Shown piece by piece: positions 17,503 through 26,850 of a stretch of 64,000 bases of DNA. The translations under genes were made by a program, and so were the position numbers. Positions within the stretch are counted from its first letter, which is position 1. Each line of letters opens with the position of its first letter. The notes beneath the pieces were generated by a model. It searched no databases, was not told where the DNA came from, and saw only the letters and a list, made by a program, of their open reading frames with translations. This DNA is from Methylomonas rhizoryzae (GTDB lineage: Bacteria > Pseudomonadota > Gammaproteobacteria > Methylococcales > Methylomonadaceae), in NCBI RefSeq assembly GCF_008632455.1, contig NZ_CP043929.1, positions 1,984,001-2,048,000 of the forward strand, given 5' to 3'.

Positions 17503-18585
17503 GTGAGCGACTCACAAAAATGGTTGTTGATTGCATTGGCAATAGGTTTATGCGGCTTGATTTACTTATTGATGCCGATTTTAACTCCGTTTGCCGTTTC
17601 CGCAGTTTTGGCCTATCTTGGCGATCCGTGGGTGGATCGTTTGGAGGTAATACAGTATCGAGGCTTTCGCTTAAACCGAACAACAGCGGTTTTATTGGTA
17701 TTCGTCGCAATTTTTGCCGCTGCGACAACGCTGTTTTTGATTATAGTGCCTACCGTCGAATATCAAATTGAAATATTCATTCAAAAATTGCCGTCTTATT
17801 TACATTGGTTCAATCAGTCTATTGTTCCTATTTTACAAAAATATTTGGGTAAAGGCATAAGGCCCATCAAAATTGATCAATTATTGAATTTGGTGCGTGG
17901 ATATTGGCAAGACGGCGAGGCGGTATCCCAGAGTATATTACAATCCGTTTCTCATTCCGGCGTCATTGTGATCGGCTGGGTAATGAATTTGATTCTTATA
18001 CCCGTCATTACGTTTTATTTGTTACGCGATTGGGATGTATTGGTTGCGGGCGTACACGATTTGTTCCCGCGCCGTTCGGCTTCCGTAGTGGCTTTGTTGG
18101 CTAGGGAGGCCGACAACGTATTGGGCGCATTTTTGCGCGGCCAATTTTACGTGATGCTCTCATTGGCAGGTATTTACAGTGCCGGCTTATGGGGGGTGGG
18201 TTTGGATTTGGCATTACCTATAGGCTTAACGGCCGGCTTGATCAGTTTCGTGCCGTATATGGGGGCGGTTGTAGGAATTATTAGTGCATCGATTGCCGCG
18301 TTACTGCAATTTCAAGATGTGTTTCATTGGTTCTGGGTTCTTGCGGTCTTTGCCATCGGTCAGAGCATGGAAGGCATGCTGCTGACGCCGTGGCTGGTAG
18401 GCAATAAAATCGGGCTCCATCCAGTTGCGGTGATATTCGCAGTTTTAGCGGGCGGGCAGGTGTTCGGCTTTTTTGGAATATTGATAGCATTGCCGCTTGC
18501 GTCGATCATAATGGTGTTGTTGCGTCATGCTCATAAACACTACACCTACAGCGATTTCTATAGCGGTGGTTCCTCTTATTTGTGA
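17503..18585 (+). CDS. AI-2E/PerM-family membrane transporter
   Basis: The 360-residue protein has about eight transmembrane helices with the two-helix hairpins at the N-terminus, a periplasmic region (IEIFIQKLPSYLHWFNQ) and the C-terminal conserved region GLISFVPYMGAVVGI...EGMLLTPWLVGNKIGLHPVAVIFAVLAGGQVFGFFGILIALP, diagnostic of the AI-2E/PerM family. Members have been linked to autoinducer-2 export and to ion antiport, so the substrate is open. It starts with GTG at 17503 and overlaps the next gene by four bases. Confidence 0.92.
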   Translation: MSDSQKWLLIALAIGLCGLIYLLMPILTPFAVSAVLAYLGDPWVDRLEVIQYRGFRLNRTTAVLLVFVAIFAAATTLFLIIVPTVEYQIEIFIQKLPSYLHWFNQSIVPILQKYLGKGIRPIKIDQLLNLVRGYWQDGEAVSQSILQSVSHSGVIVIGWVMNLILIPVITFYLLRDWDVLVAGVHDLFPRRSASVVALLAREADNVLGAFLRGQFYVMLSLAGIYSAGLWGVGLDLALPIGLTAGLISFVPYMGAVVGIISASIAALLQFQDVFHWFWVLAVFAIGQSMEGMLLTPWLVGNKIGLHPVAVIFAVLAGGQVFGFFGILIALPLASIIMVLLRHAHKHYTYSDFYSGGSSYL

Positions 18586-19352
18586 GTTTTTGGCGTTCAC
18601 GCCTTTTATTCTTGTATTGTGTGTCCGCCTTTGCATGGGCTGGCGATAGTATTCGGGAGCTTGATTACGCCGGCGAAATACAGCAAATTTTGCCCATAGA
18701 GCAGGTGGTATGGCTGACAGCGCTTGACCATAAGTTTTTAGGGTTATTTCTTGACGCGGAAAAAACCGATAACGCATATGCGGTTTTGATATTGCACGAT
18801 ATTGGTCAACATCCGGATAGAAAACAGGTCGTTCATTTATTGCGTACCGAGTTACCCCTGCACGGTTTTGCGTCCTTGTCGGTGCAGATGCCGCTACGAG
18901 AAATAGGCGCGGGAGCGGAGGAATACTATCCGCTGTTTGACGAGGCCAATGCCCGCATCCAAGCCGGATTGGCTTATCTGCGCGAGCGTGGCGCAAAAAA
19001 TATCGCTATCGTTGGATACGGTTTGGGAGCGAACATGGCGGCCTATTCTTTAACGGTTTCGGCTAAAGGCGTGTCGGCTTTAATAGCGATTAGTTTAGGC
19101 TTGCCCGATGCTGCGCAGCCGCAAACAAACGTGCAGGAATTTCTGCAACGGTTTGCGTTACCGTTTTTGGACATCTATGCGGAATTCGATTTGCCTGCCG
19201 TGCTCTACTCGGCCAGACAGCGTCGCGTCTTGGCACGGGAAAACCCCGCGTATTGGCAAATTCGCTTGGATGGCTTGGATCACTCTTATAAGGAAGACAC
19301 GCAGTTGTTAGTCAAAAGAGTGCTTAGCTGGTTGAAAACTAATATAAATTAA
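18582..19352 (+). CDS. DUF3530-family alpha/beta-hydrolase-like exported protein
   Basis: The 256-residue protein begins with a short signal peptide (RSRLLFLYCVSAFAWA) and resembles DUF3530 proteins, which look like alpha/beta hydrolases. A strand-helix pattern with AVLILHDIGQHPD, ASLSVQMPLRE and a nucleophile-elbow-like GYGLGANMA is seen; the elbow has Gly where Ser is normally found, so hydrolysis is doubtful. A C-terminal GLDHSYKEDTQLLVKRVLSWL segment holds the equivalent of the catalytic His. It starts with GTG overlapping the AI-2E gene stop. Confidence 0.75.
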   Translation: MSFWRSRLLFLYCVSAFAWAGDSIRELDYAGEIQQILPIEQVVWLTALDHKFLGLFLDAEKTDNAYAVLILHDIGQHPDRKQVVHLLRTELPLHGFASLSVQMPLREIGAGAEEYYPLFDEANARIQAGLAYLRERGAKNIAIVGYGLGANMAAYSLTVSAKGVSALIAISLGLPDAAQPQTNVQEFLQRFALPFLDIYAEFDLPAVLYSARQRRVLARENPAYWQIRLDGLDHSYKEDTQLLVKRVLSWLKTNIN

Positions 19353-19382
19353 TTCTTCAATATATAGCATTGGAATTTAATC

Positions 19383-19616
19383 ATGTCCTTAAATCATGAA
19401 ATCCTCGACGAACTTCGTCTTTTAACCTTGTTCAATCTCGCCTCTATTCAGGAGGGGATAAAGGTGCATAGTGATGCAGATCCGGACATGATTGCCGCCG
19501 CGGAACGGCTTTGGCATAAAAATTTGATTACTCAGAAAGATGGCGGATATTTAACCGATTCGGGTATTGAGGCTGTTGAATGTATTCAAAAAGCTATCGA
19601 TATCTTAAGTAATTGA
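19383..19616 (+). CDS. TIGR02647-family small protein
   Basis: The 77-residue acidic, helical protein (LNHEILDELRLLTLFNLASIQEGIKVHSDADP...AAERLWHKNLITQKDGGYLTDSGIEA) matches the small gammaproteobacterial family TIGR02647. The LITQKDGGYLTDSGIEA part resembles the wing and end of a winged helix-turn-helix, so DNA binding is conceivable. Function is unknown. It follows the DUF3530 gene by 30 bases. Confidence 0.75.
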   Translation: MSLNHEILDELRLLTLFNLASIQEGIKVHSDADPDMIAAAERLWHKNLITQKDGGYLTDSGIEAVECIQKAIDILSN

Positions 19617-19699
19617 TAATAAAATCCGCCTTCTCTTCTGCTCGCCCTGTCAATCGTAGAATATATACAGAAAATATGGAATTTACATGAATTCCTACA

Positions 19700-21430
19700 A
19701 TGCATGCTTGGCCTACTGGAATGGAATATAACCTATCAGAGCTTGAATCGACTGTGCAAGTCTTGCTATTAGTCGACGACTGGGGTAAAGGTAATATTCA
19801 AACAATTGAATTTATTTCTAAATGTGGGTACCAGTGCAAGGTCGTTACAAACGTTAAAAAAATCGATATTTCAATTGCAGAAATTGCTTCGGTAAGTATT
19901 TTATTAATTTTAGCCGAGCGAAATCTAGCCGAATTAATTCCGTTCATTCGAAAAAGTCTAAGCTATTACCTACCGGTTGTTGCCATTGTTAACGATCCTG
20001 ATGATATTAAATTGGCTGCTTATCGTTGCGCCGGCATTGAAAATGTACTTGCATTTCCGTTTCATAAGGAAATGCTGCTGCTGAGTTTGGAGAGTGCGCT
20101 AAGGCTGGCTGGAAATCTCCGGCTCAATAATCCTCAGCAGCTGGAGAGAGAAGGGCAAAAACCGCAGTTTTCCCAAGAACAGGAAATCGCTGCAAAAATA
20201 TTTAGCAATATATTGCAAAGCAACTATTTCAATACTTCATCGGTAAAGTCCATTATTTCTCCGATGTCTTTATTTAACGGGGATGTTTTGATGGTGGAAA
20301 AAACCCCGGATAACAATCTTTATCTGTTGCTGGGCGATTTCACCGGACATGGATTTTCCGCATCGATAGGTGCTACCCCTGTGGCCGATATTTTTTACGG
20401 AATGTCGCGCAAAGGATTCGACTTGCTGGCTATCGTACAATCGATTAACAGCAAATTATGCAAAATGTTGCCGGCCAATATGTTTTTGGCGGCATCCGCG
20501 GTTGCGTTGTATCCGGAATCTAAGGTATTGAGTGTGATTTCCTGTGGTTTGCCGGAACATTATTTAATTAATACTCTTGACGCGAGCTATATTAAAATAA
20601 AGTCGAAAAATGTTCCTTTAGGAATTTTAGAAGAACAGCAATTTGTGGTTAAAAATTTTAGCGTGACCAATAACCACAGATTGTATTTGCTGACCGATGG
20701 CGTTTTTGAAGCCCGCAATCAATGTGCCGAGCAATTCGGCTCGCAACGCGTTTTAAATGCACTCACTACGAATCCTGATAATGGTTTGGATGCGTTGCAG
20801 ACTAGTTTGAAGGAATACACGCTGGGATCGCAGCAGTCGGACGATATTTCGTTGGTGCAATTGTGCTGCATTGTTGACCAAGTTCCCTGGATACAGCCGG
20901 AATGCGAGATTGCCTCCAAACATATTGAGCCTTTACGGTGGCAAGAAAGCATGATGTTTGATATTAAGACATTACGTAGCGTTAATCCTGTTCCGATTTT
21001 TGTTAATTCGTTAATCGATATTCAATGTTTGCAGCAATATAGGCAGGCGATATTTATCATCGTCAGCGAATTGTTTGCCAACGCTTTAGATCACGGCTTA
21101 TTAAAGTTAAATTCCGGGACTAAAAAGTCTCCGGATGGTTTTTTAGAGTACTATCAATTAAAAGAACGGCGCTTGCATGAAAAGGAAACCGGCTGGATAA
21201 AGATGTCCTTTAACCATGTGCCTAGAGAAAACGGGGGACGGTTGACGATAAAAGTTGTCGATAGCGGCGATGGCTTCGATTGGAAAACTCGCTCCCATCC
21301 GGCTTTGGATGAGAACATGGGGTTTAGTGGCAGAGGCGTTAAACTGGTCGAAGCGCTATGTAGTGAAGTGACGTTTCACGGCCGCGGTAATCGGGTTACG
21401 GCGGTTTTCGATTGGAAAAATAGCCATTAA
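19700..21430 (+). CDS. HsbR-like regulator: receiver, PP2C phosphatase, HATPase kinase
   Basis: The 576-residue protein has three parts: an N-terminal receiver-like domain (about residues 12-140), a PP2C/SpoIIE phosphatase (about 160-395; LLLGDFTGHGFSASIG, LYLLTDGVFEARN, QQSDDISLVQL) and a C-terminal anti-sigma-type HATPase (about 430-576; N-box VSELFANALDHG, G1 VVDSGDGFDW, G2 GFSGRGVKLVEAL). This order matches HsbR of Pseudomonas, which both phosphorylates and dephosphorylates the STAS protein HsbA in a flagellar/biofilm switch. The receiver lacks the phosphoacceptor Asp (ILLILAERN where LLD would be expected). The start may instead be the ATG at 19721. The stop is one base from the convergent mutM stop. 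Confidence 0.85.
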   Translation: MHAWPTGMEYNLSELESTVQVLLLVDDWGKGNIQTIEFISKCGYQCKVVTNVKKIDISIAEIASVSILLILAERNLAELIPFIRKSLSYYLPVVAIVNDPDDIKLAAYRCAGIENVLAFPFHKEMLLLSLESALRLAGNLRLNNPQQLEREGQKPQFSQEQEIAAKIFSNILQSNYFNTSSVKSIISPMSLFNGDVLMVEKTPDNNLYLLLGDFTGHGFSASIGATPVADIFYGMSRKGFDLLAIVQSINSKLCKMLPANMFLAASAVALYPESKVLSVISCGLPEHYLINTLDASYIKIKSKNVPLGILEEQQFVVKNFSVTNNHRLYLLTDGVFEARNQCAEQFGSQRVLNALTTNPDNGLDALQTSLKEYTLGSQQSDDISLVQLCCIVDQVPWIQPECEIASKHIEPLRWQESMMFDIKTLRSVNPVPIFVNSLIDIQCLQQYRQAIFIIVSELFANALDHGLLKLNSGTKKSPDGFLEYYQLKERRLHEKETGWIKMSFNHVPRENGGRLTIKVVDSGDGFDWKTRSHPALDENMGFSGRGVKLVEALCSEVTFHGRGNRVTAVFDWKNSH

Positions 21431-21431
21431 T

Positions 21432-22244
21432 TCAAGACTGGCAACGCGGGCAATAGTAACTTGCCCGCTGGCCTATCTTGACATGGCGTACCGGTTCCGA
21501 GCAAACCGGACACGCCAAACCCTGACGGCCGTATACGGATAAGGATTGTTGAAAATATCCGGGTTTGCCTTGGGCGTTTAAAAAATCTCTGAGTGTCGTT
21601 CCGCCCTGTTGAATCGCTTGTCGAAGTACGGATTGAATTGAGTCGATCAGCACTAAGCATTCTTGCTCCGATAGTGTGCCGGCAGCGCGGTTGGGATTTA
21701 ACCCCGCATGAAACAATGCTTCGTTCGCATAGATGTTACCAACGCCGACGACGATCTTGGCGTCCATGATCGCGCTTTTCAACGGCACTTGCCGGTTGTT
21801 TAGGCGCTTGTATAAATAGGTTACGTTAAAATCTGCAGATAAAGGTTCCGGACCCAGTTCGGCTAGCAAAGGGTGTGTGTCAGGCGCGGTTGTCCAGAGC
21901 ACGGCGCCAAATCGACGCTGATCGTTAAAACGTAACACGGTGCCGTCGTCGAAAACGAAGTCAATGTGGTCGTGTTTGCCAACCGTGCAATCGGCTTGAG
22001 TAATTCGCAGATTACCCGACATGCCTAGATGCAGCAGCATGGTTCCGGCTTCGGTGTTGAAAAGCAAATATTTTCCGCGACGAGTTATTTCATGCAATGT
22101 CGCATTGCTCAGTAAATCCGGCAATTCAGCAGGCACCGGCCAGCGGAGTTGATGTTGGCGTATCTCAATGTGTTTGAAGCGTTTCGTGGTGACGTGCGGC
22201 AAAATGCCCAGTCTAGTGGTTTCGACTTCCGGTAGTTCAGGCAT
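21432..22244 (-). CDS. mutM: Formamidopyrimidine-DNA glycosylase
   Basis: MutM (Fpg) excises 8-oxoguanine and formamidopyrimidines and nicks the abasic site. The 270-residue protein starts with the invariant MPELPEVETTR (Pro2 is the nucleophile), which fixes the start at 22244. The helix-two-turn-helix region (GVGNIYANEALFHAGLNP) and the C-terminal zinc finger CPVCSEPVRHV...YYCPRCQ are complete. The ATG lies five bases after the hflD stop, so the two are cotranscribed. Confidence 0.97.
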   Translation of the reverse strand: MPELPEVETTRLGILPHVTTKRFKHIEIRQHQLRWPVPAELPDLLSNATLHEITRRGKYLLFNTEAGTMLLHLGMSGNLRITQADCTVGKHDHIDFVFDDGTVLRFNDQRRFGAVLWTTAPDTHPLLAELGPEPLSADFNVTYLYKRLNNRQVPLKSAIMDAKIVVGVGNIYANEALFHAGLNPNRAAGTLSEQECLVLIDSIQSVLRQAIQQGGTTLRDFLNAQGKPGYFQQSLSVYGRQGLACPVCSEPVRHVKIGQRASYYCPRCQS

Positions 22245-22249
22245 GCTTA

Positions 22250-22873
22250 TTAAATTTGAGTCAACAAATTGCGGGCTTCGAGTTGTAACTTTTGTCGGGC
22301 AAACAAAAAATGCCAGCGACTGCCGCCGCATTGACGCCACAACAAGGCGGAACGAATTCCGGCTAGTAATAACGTGCGAATTTTATTGACCGTGGTTTGG
22401 TTGCTTAAGTATTGGTGATCGCCATTGATCATGATGCGGGGGGGCAAGGTGCTGATAGTAGCGTGATACAAGTCTGCCAAATTGGCCAGGACATTTTCGT
22501 GCATGATACCGAATTGTTCCGCTTGTGCTTGGGCTTTCAAGACGCCGGAACGGATGTGTTGCAGCATGTCAGGATTTTGCCCCAGTTGTTTTTGTAAATG
22601 TAGCAGTTGTGCTGCATAGCGGGCTTGTTCCGGGTTAGCTACCATACGGCTAGTCAGTTGAATCTCTAATTGTTCCAGACCGTGCTTTACTCCGGTGAGC
22701 CCGCCGAACACGTCTACTACGCTGTCGGCATCGATTTTGAGGATACTGGATATGCTAGAGATAGTGGCGGCATTATCCGAATTACCTGTGGTGGCGAGTT
22801 GTCTAACTAACGAGCAAGCCTGAGCAATTCCGGCTAGGGCAATAGTTTGGTTGGAAAGCGATTTTAACGGCAT
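22250..22873 (-). CDS. hflD: High frequency lysogenization protein HflD homologue
   Basis: The 207-residue helical protein matches the HflD family (SNQTIALAGIAQACSLVRQLA, FGGLTGVKHGLEQLEIQL and the C-terminal RTLLLAGIRSALLWRQCGGSRWHFLFARQKL). In E. coli HflD is a membrane-peripheral protein next to mnmA that sequesters phage lambda CII and is thought to have a housekeeping role. Here mnmA is absent and mutM follows instead. A 58-base gap separates it from the EAL-HDOD gene upstream. Confidence 0.93.
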   Translation of the reverse strand: MPLKSLSNQTIALAGIAQACSLVRQLATTGNSDNAATISSISSILKIDADSVVDVFGGLTGVKHGLEQLEIQLTSRMVANPEQARYAAQLLHLQKQLGQNPDMLQHIRSGVLKAQAQAEQFGIMHENVLANLADLYHATISTLPPRIMINGDHQYLSNQTTVNKIRTLLLAGIRSALLWRQCGGSRWHFLFARQKLQLEARNLLTQI

Positions 22874-22931
22874 GAACTATAAACAAGAAAGGTGGAGTTT
22901 CGAACGGAGTAAATACTATCGGCTATAGCGG

Positions 22932-24134
22932 TCAATGTAATAGCGGATAGATTTGATTGGCCCACCATTGTACCGCTTCCAGATAGATCGCCGCGATACG
23001 TTGTGGCGGTATGGAGTGAAATCTCGGCTCTACATCGTTCCAGCGTTCATAGGCTAAAGCGTAGTCCAGGGCTGCACCGGCATGACCGGATTTGACCAAT
23101 ATTGCTTGAGTGATCGGTTCCGATATAGGTAGTTGCTCTAAAACTTTCTCCAAGGACATGTCCAATATGCTATCCAAGCCGGAGAGTAAGCCGACTAAAA
23201 AAAAGGTTTCAGGCTCCTGATTCAGTTCCAGTGCTAGCAATTCGCACATTTTGGCTCTTATCAAGATATTTTGTAATACCGATGTCGGTTTTGCCGACAT
23301 GGCAGACAAAGTTAAAATATTAACCCAGCGTTTTATTTCTTTTAATCCTAATATCGTTAATGCTTGTTGTATGGATTTTATTTTATTAGGAAGGGCAAAT
23401 GATGCTGAATTTATGTAGTGCAGCAGTTTATAAGTTAAGCCTGCATCGATAGTGATAATTTTGCTAATTTCATCGAAACCGACATTGGGTCTGTTAATGG
23501 CGTTTAGCAATTGAATGGCTGAAGTTTGGCTTACGCTTAAACGCTTGCCTTCGACAATATGCGGCTTGCTGAAGAAAAAGCCTTGAAATAATTCGCAACC
23601 CCAGTTACGTAATAGATTAAACTCTTCATGCGTTTCGATTTTTTCGGCAAGCAATTTCAGTTTATAGGGCTTTAGCTTCTCGATAAGTTCGTGCGACTTG
23701 TTTAATCCGTTTGCAAGAACGTCAATTTTAACGATATTGCAAAATTCTAAAATGGGTAGCCATTCTTGAGTCAATTCAAAGTCGTCTAGGGCAATAACAT
23801 AGCCTTGTTGCGATAGTTCCCTTAAGTTTGAAATTAAGGCGGAATCGATAACAACGTTCTCCAGTACTTCTATTACTATCCGGTTTTTTGGTAGTTTTAA
23901 TGGAGTTTTATCCAGAATATTTTGTTCTGTAAAATTAATAAAGGCCAAGTGTGGACCGACCAGGTCTTTTAGGCCTATTTCTAATAGCAAATCTGTAATT
24001 ACCTGGTTGGTAGCCGATGTGGCGCCGTCTTTTTGAGATAAATCGAAGTCATTGCCGCGGAATAGAATTTCGTAAGCGTAGGTATTCAGGTTTTTATCGA
24101 GTATTTGCTGGCGGCCGATTAGGAAGTCCGTCAT
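22932..24134 (-). CDS. EAL-HDOD signalling protein with degenerate EAL
   Basis: The 400-residue protein combines an EAL-like domain (about residues 1-200) with an HDOD domain (about 205-390; VSQTSAIQLLNAINRPNVGFDEISKIITIDAGLTYKLLHYINSASF). In the EAL half the metal-binding motifs are altered: YEILFR in place of EALLR, ALDDFELTQ in place of DDFGTG, and AEKIETHEE in place of AEGVE. Cyclic-di-GMP hydrolysis is therefore unlikely, as in the YuxH family where the domain may only bind ligand. The position next to hflD has no obvious functional meaning. Confidence 0.88.
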   Translation of the reverse strand: MTDFLIGRQQILDKNLNTYAYEILFRGNDFDLSQKDGATSATNQVITDLLLEIGLKDLVGPHLAFINFTEQNILDKTPLKLPKNRIVIEVLENVVIDSALISNLRELSQQGYVIALDDFELTQEWLPILEFCNIVKIDVLANGLNKSHELIEKLKPYKLKLLAEKIETHEEFNLLRNWGCELFQGFFFSKPHIVEGKRLSVSQTSAIQLLNAINRPNVGFDEISKIITIDAGLTYKLLHYINSASFALPNKIKSIQQALTILGLKEIKRWVNILTLSAMSAKPTSVLQNILIRAKMCELLALELNQEPETFFLVGLLSGLDSILDMSLEKVLEQLPISEPITQAILVKSGHAGAALDYALAYERWNDVEPRFHSIPPQRIAAIYLEAVQWWANQIYPLLH

Positions 24135-24262
24135 TGGGTTTACTTAACCAAGTGCGTTGAACTATGATGGAGAATGTCTGCCTTATATCATGCACAGCGA
24201 AAGATAGTCTATAAGCTGGCCGGTTGAGGCGATTTTTGAACCATTATGATTGGAGGATGGAT

Positions 24263-24472
24263 ATGACTGAGTCGATAGCTATAGCAGTGGGAGGCATGAA
24301 ATGTGGAGGGTGCGAAAACACCTTGACTTCAGCCTTATCTGCCATTGACGGCGTGTTGGCGGTAAAAGCGTCACATCAAGAAAAAAAAGTCGAGGTCGAG
24401 TTCGATCCCGCCAAACTGAGTATTGAGTCGTTAGAGGACGCGATCGAAAGGGCGGGTTTCTCGATAGAATAG
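24263..24472 (+). CDS. Copper chaperone-type heavy-metal-associated protein
   Basis: This 69-residue HMA-domain protein has the metal-binding MKCGGC motif and the usual ferredoxin-like fold (GVLAVKASHQEKKVEVEFDPAKLSIESLEDAIERAGF). CopZ-like proteins carry Cu(I) to P-type ATPases. The ATG at 24263 is chosen because TGGAGG (24251-24256) lies six bases upstream; the ATG at 24257 abuts the ribosome site. copA follows 48 bases downstream. Confidence 0.85.
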   Translation: MTESIAIAVGGMKCGGCENTLTSALSAIDGVLAVKASHQEKKVEVEFDPAKLSIESLEDAIERAGFSIE

Positions 24473-24520
24473 CCGGAATATGTTGGATGGTCTCTTGACG
24501 CGACTAGCAGAGGGTTGTGA

Positions 24521-26764
24521 ATGAATTTAAAAAATGATAATGCCGATACCGAAGTGCGATTGTCGATCTTAGGCATGCGTTGCGCCGGCTGTATCGCTGC
24601 TGTGGAAAATGCATTGGCTGGGGTATCGGGGGTTGAGGCTGTCAATGTCAATTTTGCCGACCATTCCGCGACCGTGTCAGGAGCCGCCGACCCGGCGCAA
24701 ATGAAACGTGCTTTAAAACAGGCGGGGTACGATGCCGCAATCATGGAAGGACTGGAAGATCCTGCCGATGAGGAAGCTCAAGAAGCGCAACGCTACAAAT
24801 CTTTAATGCAAAAAGCCGCGGTAGCCGGAGCGTTAGGTGTCCCCTTGATGCTGGGCGCTCATCTTGATTGGTTTCCGGAAATCGGTAAAGCCGGAAGTAG
24901 CGGCTTTTGGGGGGGGGTATCTTTGCTGACGCTGGTAATCCTTTGGTATAGCGGAGGGCATTTTTTCAGCGGGGCACTGAAGTTAGCTCGCGTTAAGCAG
25001 GCGAATATGGACACCTTAATCGCATTGGGTACCGGTTCTGCATGGTTTTACTCCACTATTGTCATAGATTATTCAGATAGCCTGCCGAGTCTGTCCAATC
25101 ACGCCTATTTCGAAGCGGCAGCCACTATCCTGGCTTTCATTAATCTGGGCAGTGCTCTGGAGACTAGGGCTAGAGGTAAGACATCTGCGGCAATTAGAGC
25201 GTTGATAGGTTTGCAGCCAAGGACTGCTCGCGTGTTGAGGGAGGGTGCGGAAATCGATATTCCTATCGACCAAGTAGGCTTGGGGGAGACATTACGGGTT
25301 AGGCCTGGAGAAAAAGTCGCCGTTGACGGGGTAGTGACGGAGGGGCATTCAACCATCGACGAGTCGATGTTGACCGGCGAATCACTACCGGTGGAGAAAA
25401 CCGTGGGTAGCAATGTTTCCGCAGGGACAATTAATCAAAGCGGCAGCTTTTTGTTTACTGCCCTCCACATAGGGCGAGACACGGCGTTAGCGCAAATCAT
25501 CCAGAGCGTACGCCAGGCTCAAAATAGTAAACCGGCATTGGCAAAGCTGGCAGACAAGATTTCGTCGATTTTTGTGCCTGTGGTCGTTTGCATTTCCGTC
25601 GTAACTTTTATCACATGGCTGTTAGTCGGGCCCGAGCCGTCGCTGGGATATGCTTTTGTCACATCGATGACGGTACTGGTAATTGCTTGCCCTTGCGCGT
25701 TAGGTCTGGCGACGCCGATTTCGGTGATGGTTGCAGTAGGACGTGCCGCCCAGCTAGGCATTTTGATTCGGAAAGGCGAAGCCTTACAAACTGCCGGAAA
25801 GTTGACTTGCGTTGTATTGGATAAGACCGGAACGGTGACTGTAGGGAAACCGGTATTGCAGGAAACCGTGGCAATTAACGGTTTTACTCAGACTCAAGTG
25901 TTGCAATACGCTGCCAGCCTGGAATCCGGCTCCGAGCACCCGCTGGCAGCAGCGATTTTAACAGCGGCTCAGGTTGCAGGTATTCAACCGGATAAAGTGC
26001 GAAAGTTTCATGCAGAGATTGGCCAAGGCATATCCGGCCGGATTGCTAATCAGGATTGTTTATTTGGGAACGCGGTTTTAATGGAACGGCACGGTCTCGA
26101 CTATTCTCCGCTCGAGCAAGAACTTCAGCGTCTGGCCGAGTTAGGACAAACGCCGATGCTTTTGTCGGTTGACAATATCCTGGCCGGAATTATTTCGGTA
26201 GCCGATCCTATCAAGCCCGATTCGGCCGAGGCGATAGCGAAGTTGCAGAGCAGTGGCATACGCATACTGATGGTGACGGGTGACAATCAGGTCACCGCAC
26301 ATGCCATTGCGGCTCAAGCAGGTATAAAAGAAATCCGTGCTCAGGTGTTACCAAAGGATAAAGCATCGGTAGTCCGGGAATTGCAACTTGCCGGAGAAAT
26401 TGTCGGCATGGTGGGTGACGGCATTAACGATGCTCCGGCATTGGTACAAGCGGATGTCGGCTTTGCAATCGGTACCGGCACGGACGTTGCCATCGAAAGC
26501 GCTGACGTTGTGTTATTACGCGGTTCACTACTTCGAATACCGGAAGCGATGGCGTTGTCAAGGTTGGCCGTTAAAAATATAAAACAAAATTTACTAGGTG
26601 CCTTTTTTTATAACACAGTCGGGATTCCGATTGCTGCAGGGTTGTTATATCCTGTTTTCGGCATACTGCTGAATCCAATGCTAGCCGGTGCTGCCATGGC
26701 AATGTCATCAGTTACCGTGGTCAGCAATGCCAATCGTTTAAGATGGGCTCAACTGGTGGAATAG
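24521..26764 (+). CDS. copA: Cu(+)-exporting P-type ATPase
   Basis: This 747-residue P1B-ATPase pumps cytoplasmic Cu(I) outwards. It has one N-terminal HMA domain with MRCAGC, then membrane helices, the actuator TGES motif, the membrane CPCALG metal site, the phosphorylation motif DKTGTVT, the SEHPLA nucleotide-site motif and the hinge GDGINDAPAL. C-terminal helices (YNTVGIPIAAG and MAMSSVTVVSNANRLR) carry the conserved Asn, Met and Ser residues of the Cu(I) subtype. The neighbouring HMA chaperone supports the copper assignment. No CueR-like palindrome is visible upstream. Confidence 0.95.
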   Translation: MNLKNDNADTEVRLSILGMRCAGCIAAVENALAGVSGVEAVNVNFADHSATVSGAADPAQMKRALKQAGYDAAIMEGLEDPADEEAQEAQRYKSLMQKAAVAGALGVPLMLGAHLDWFPEIGKAGSSGFWGGVSLLTLVILWYSGGHFFSGALKLARVKQANMDTLIALGTGSAWFYSTIVIDYSDSLPSLSNHAYFEAAATILAFINLGSALETRARGKTSAAIRALIGLQPRTARVLREGAEIDIPIDQVGLGETLRVRPGEKVAVDGVVTEGHSTIDESMLTGESLPVEKTVGSNVSAGTINQSGSFLFTALHIGRDTALAQIIQSVRQAQNSKPALAKLADKISSIFVPVVVCISVVTFITWLLVGPEPSLGYAFVTSMTVLVIACPCALGLATPISVMVAVGRAAQLGILIRKGEALQTAGKLTCVVLDKTGTVTVGKPVLQETVAINGFTQTQVLQYAASLESGSEHPLAAAILTAAQVAGIQPDKVRKFHAEIGQGISGRIANQDCLFGNAVLMERHGLDYSPLEQELQRLAELGQTPMLLSVDNILAGIISVADPIKPDSAEAIAKLQSSGIRILMVTGDNQVTAHAIAAQAGIKEIRAQVLPKDKASVVRELQLAGEIVGMVGDGINDAPALVQADVGFAIGTGTDVAIESADVVLLRGSLLRIPEAMALSRLAVKNIKQNLLGAFFYNTVGIPIAAGLLYPVFGILLNPMLAGAAMAMSSVTVVSNANRLRWAQLVE

Positions 26765-26850
26765 CAAAACGTTTTGAAAGATAGTCAGTTGACGGATTCT
26801 TGATTAAAATACTAGGTAAATAGCTTTTATTTGGCCACTAGAGAATTGAC

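Noticed and set aside
24135..24262. CueR-type operator before the copper genes
   Set aside because: No palindrome of the MerR-family spacing was found.
26796..26825. Possible IscR-type site before erpA
   Set aside because: It keeps only part of the type 1 consensus (GATTAAAATACTA), with mismatches at key bases.
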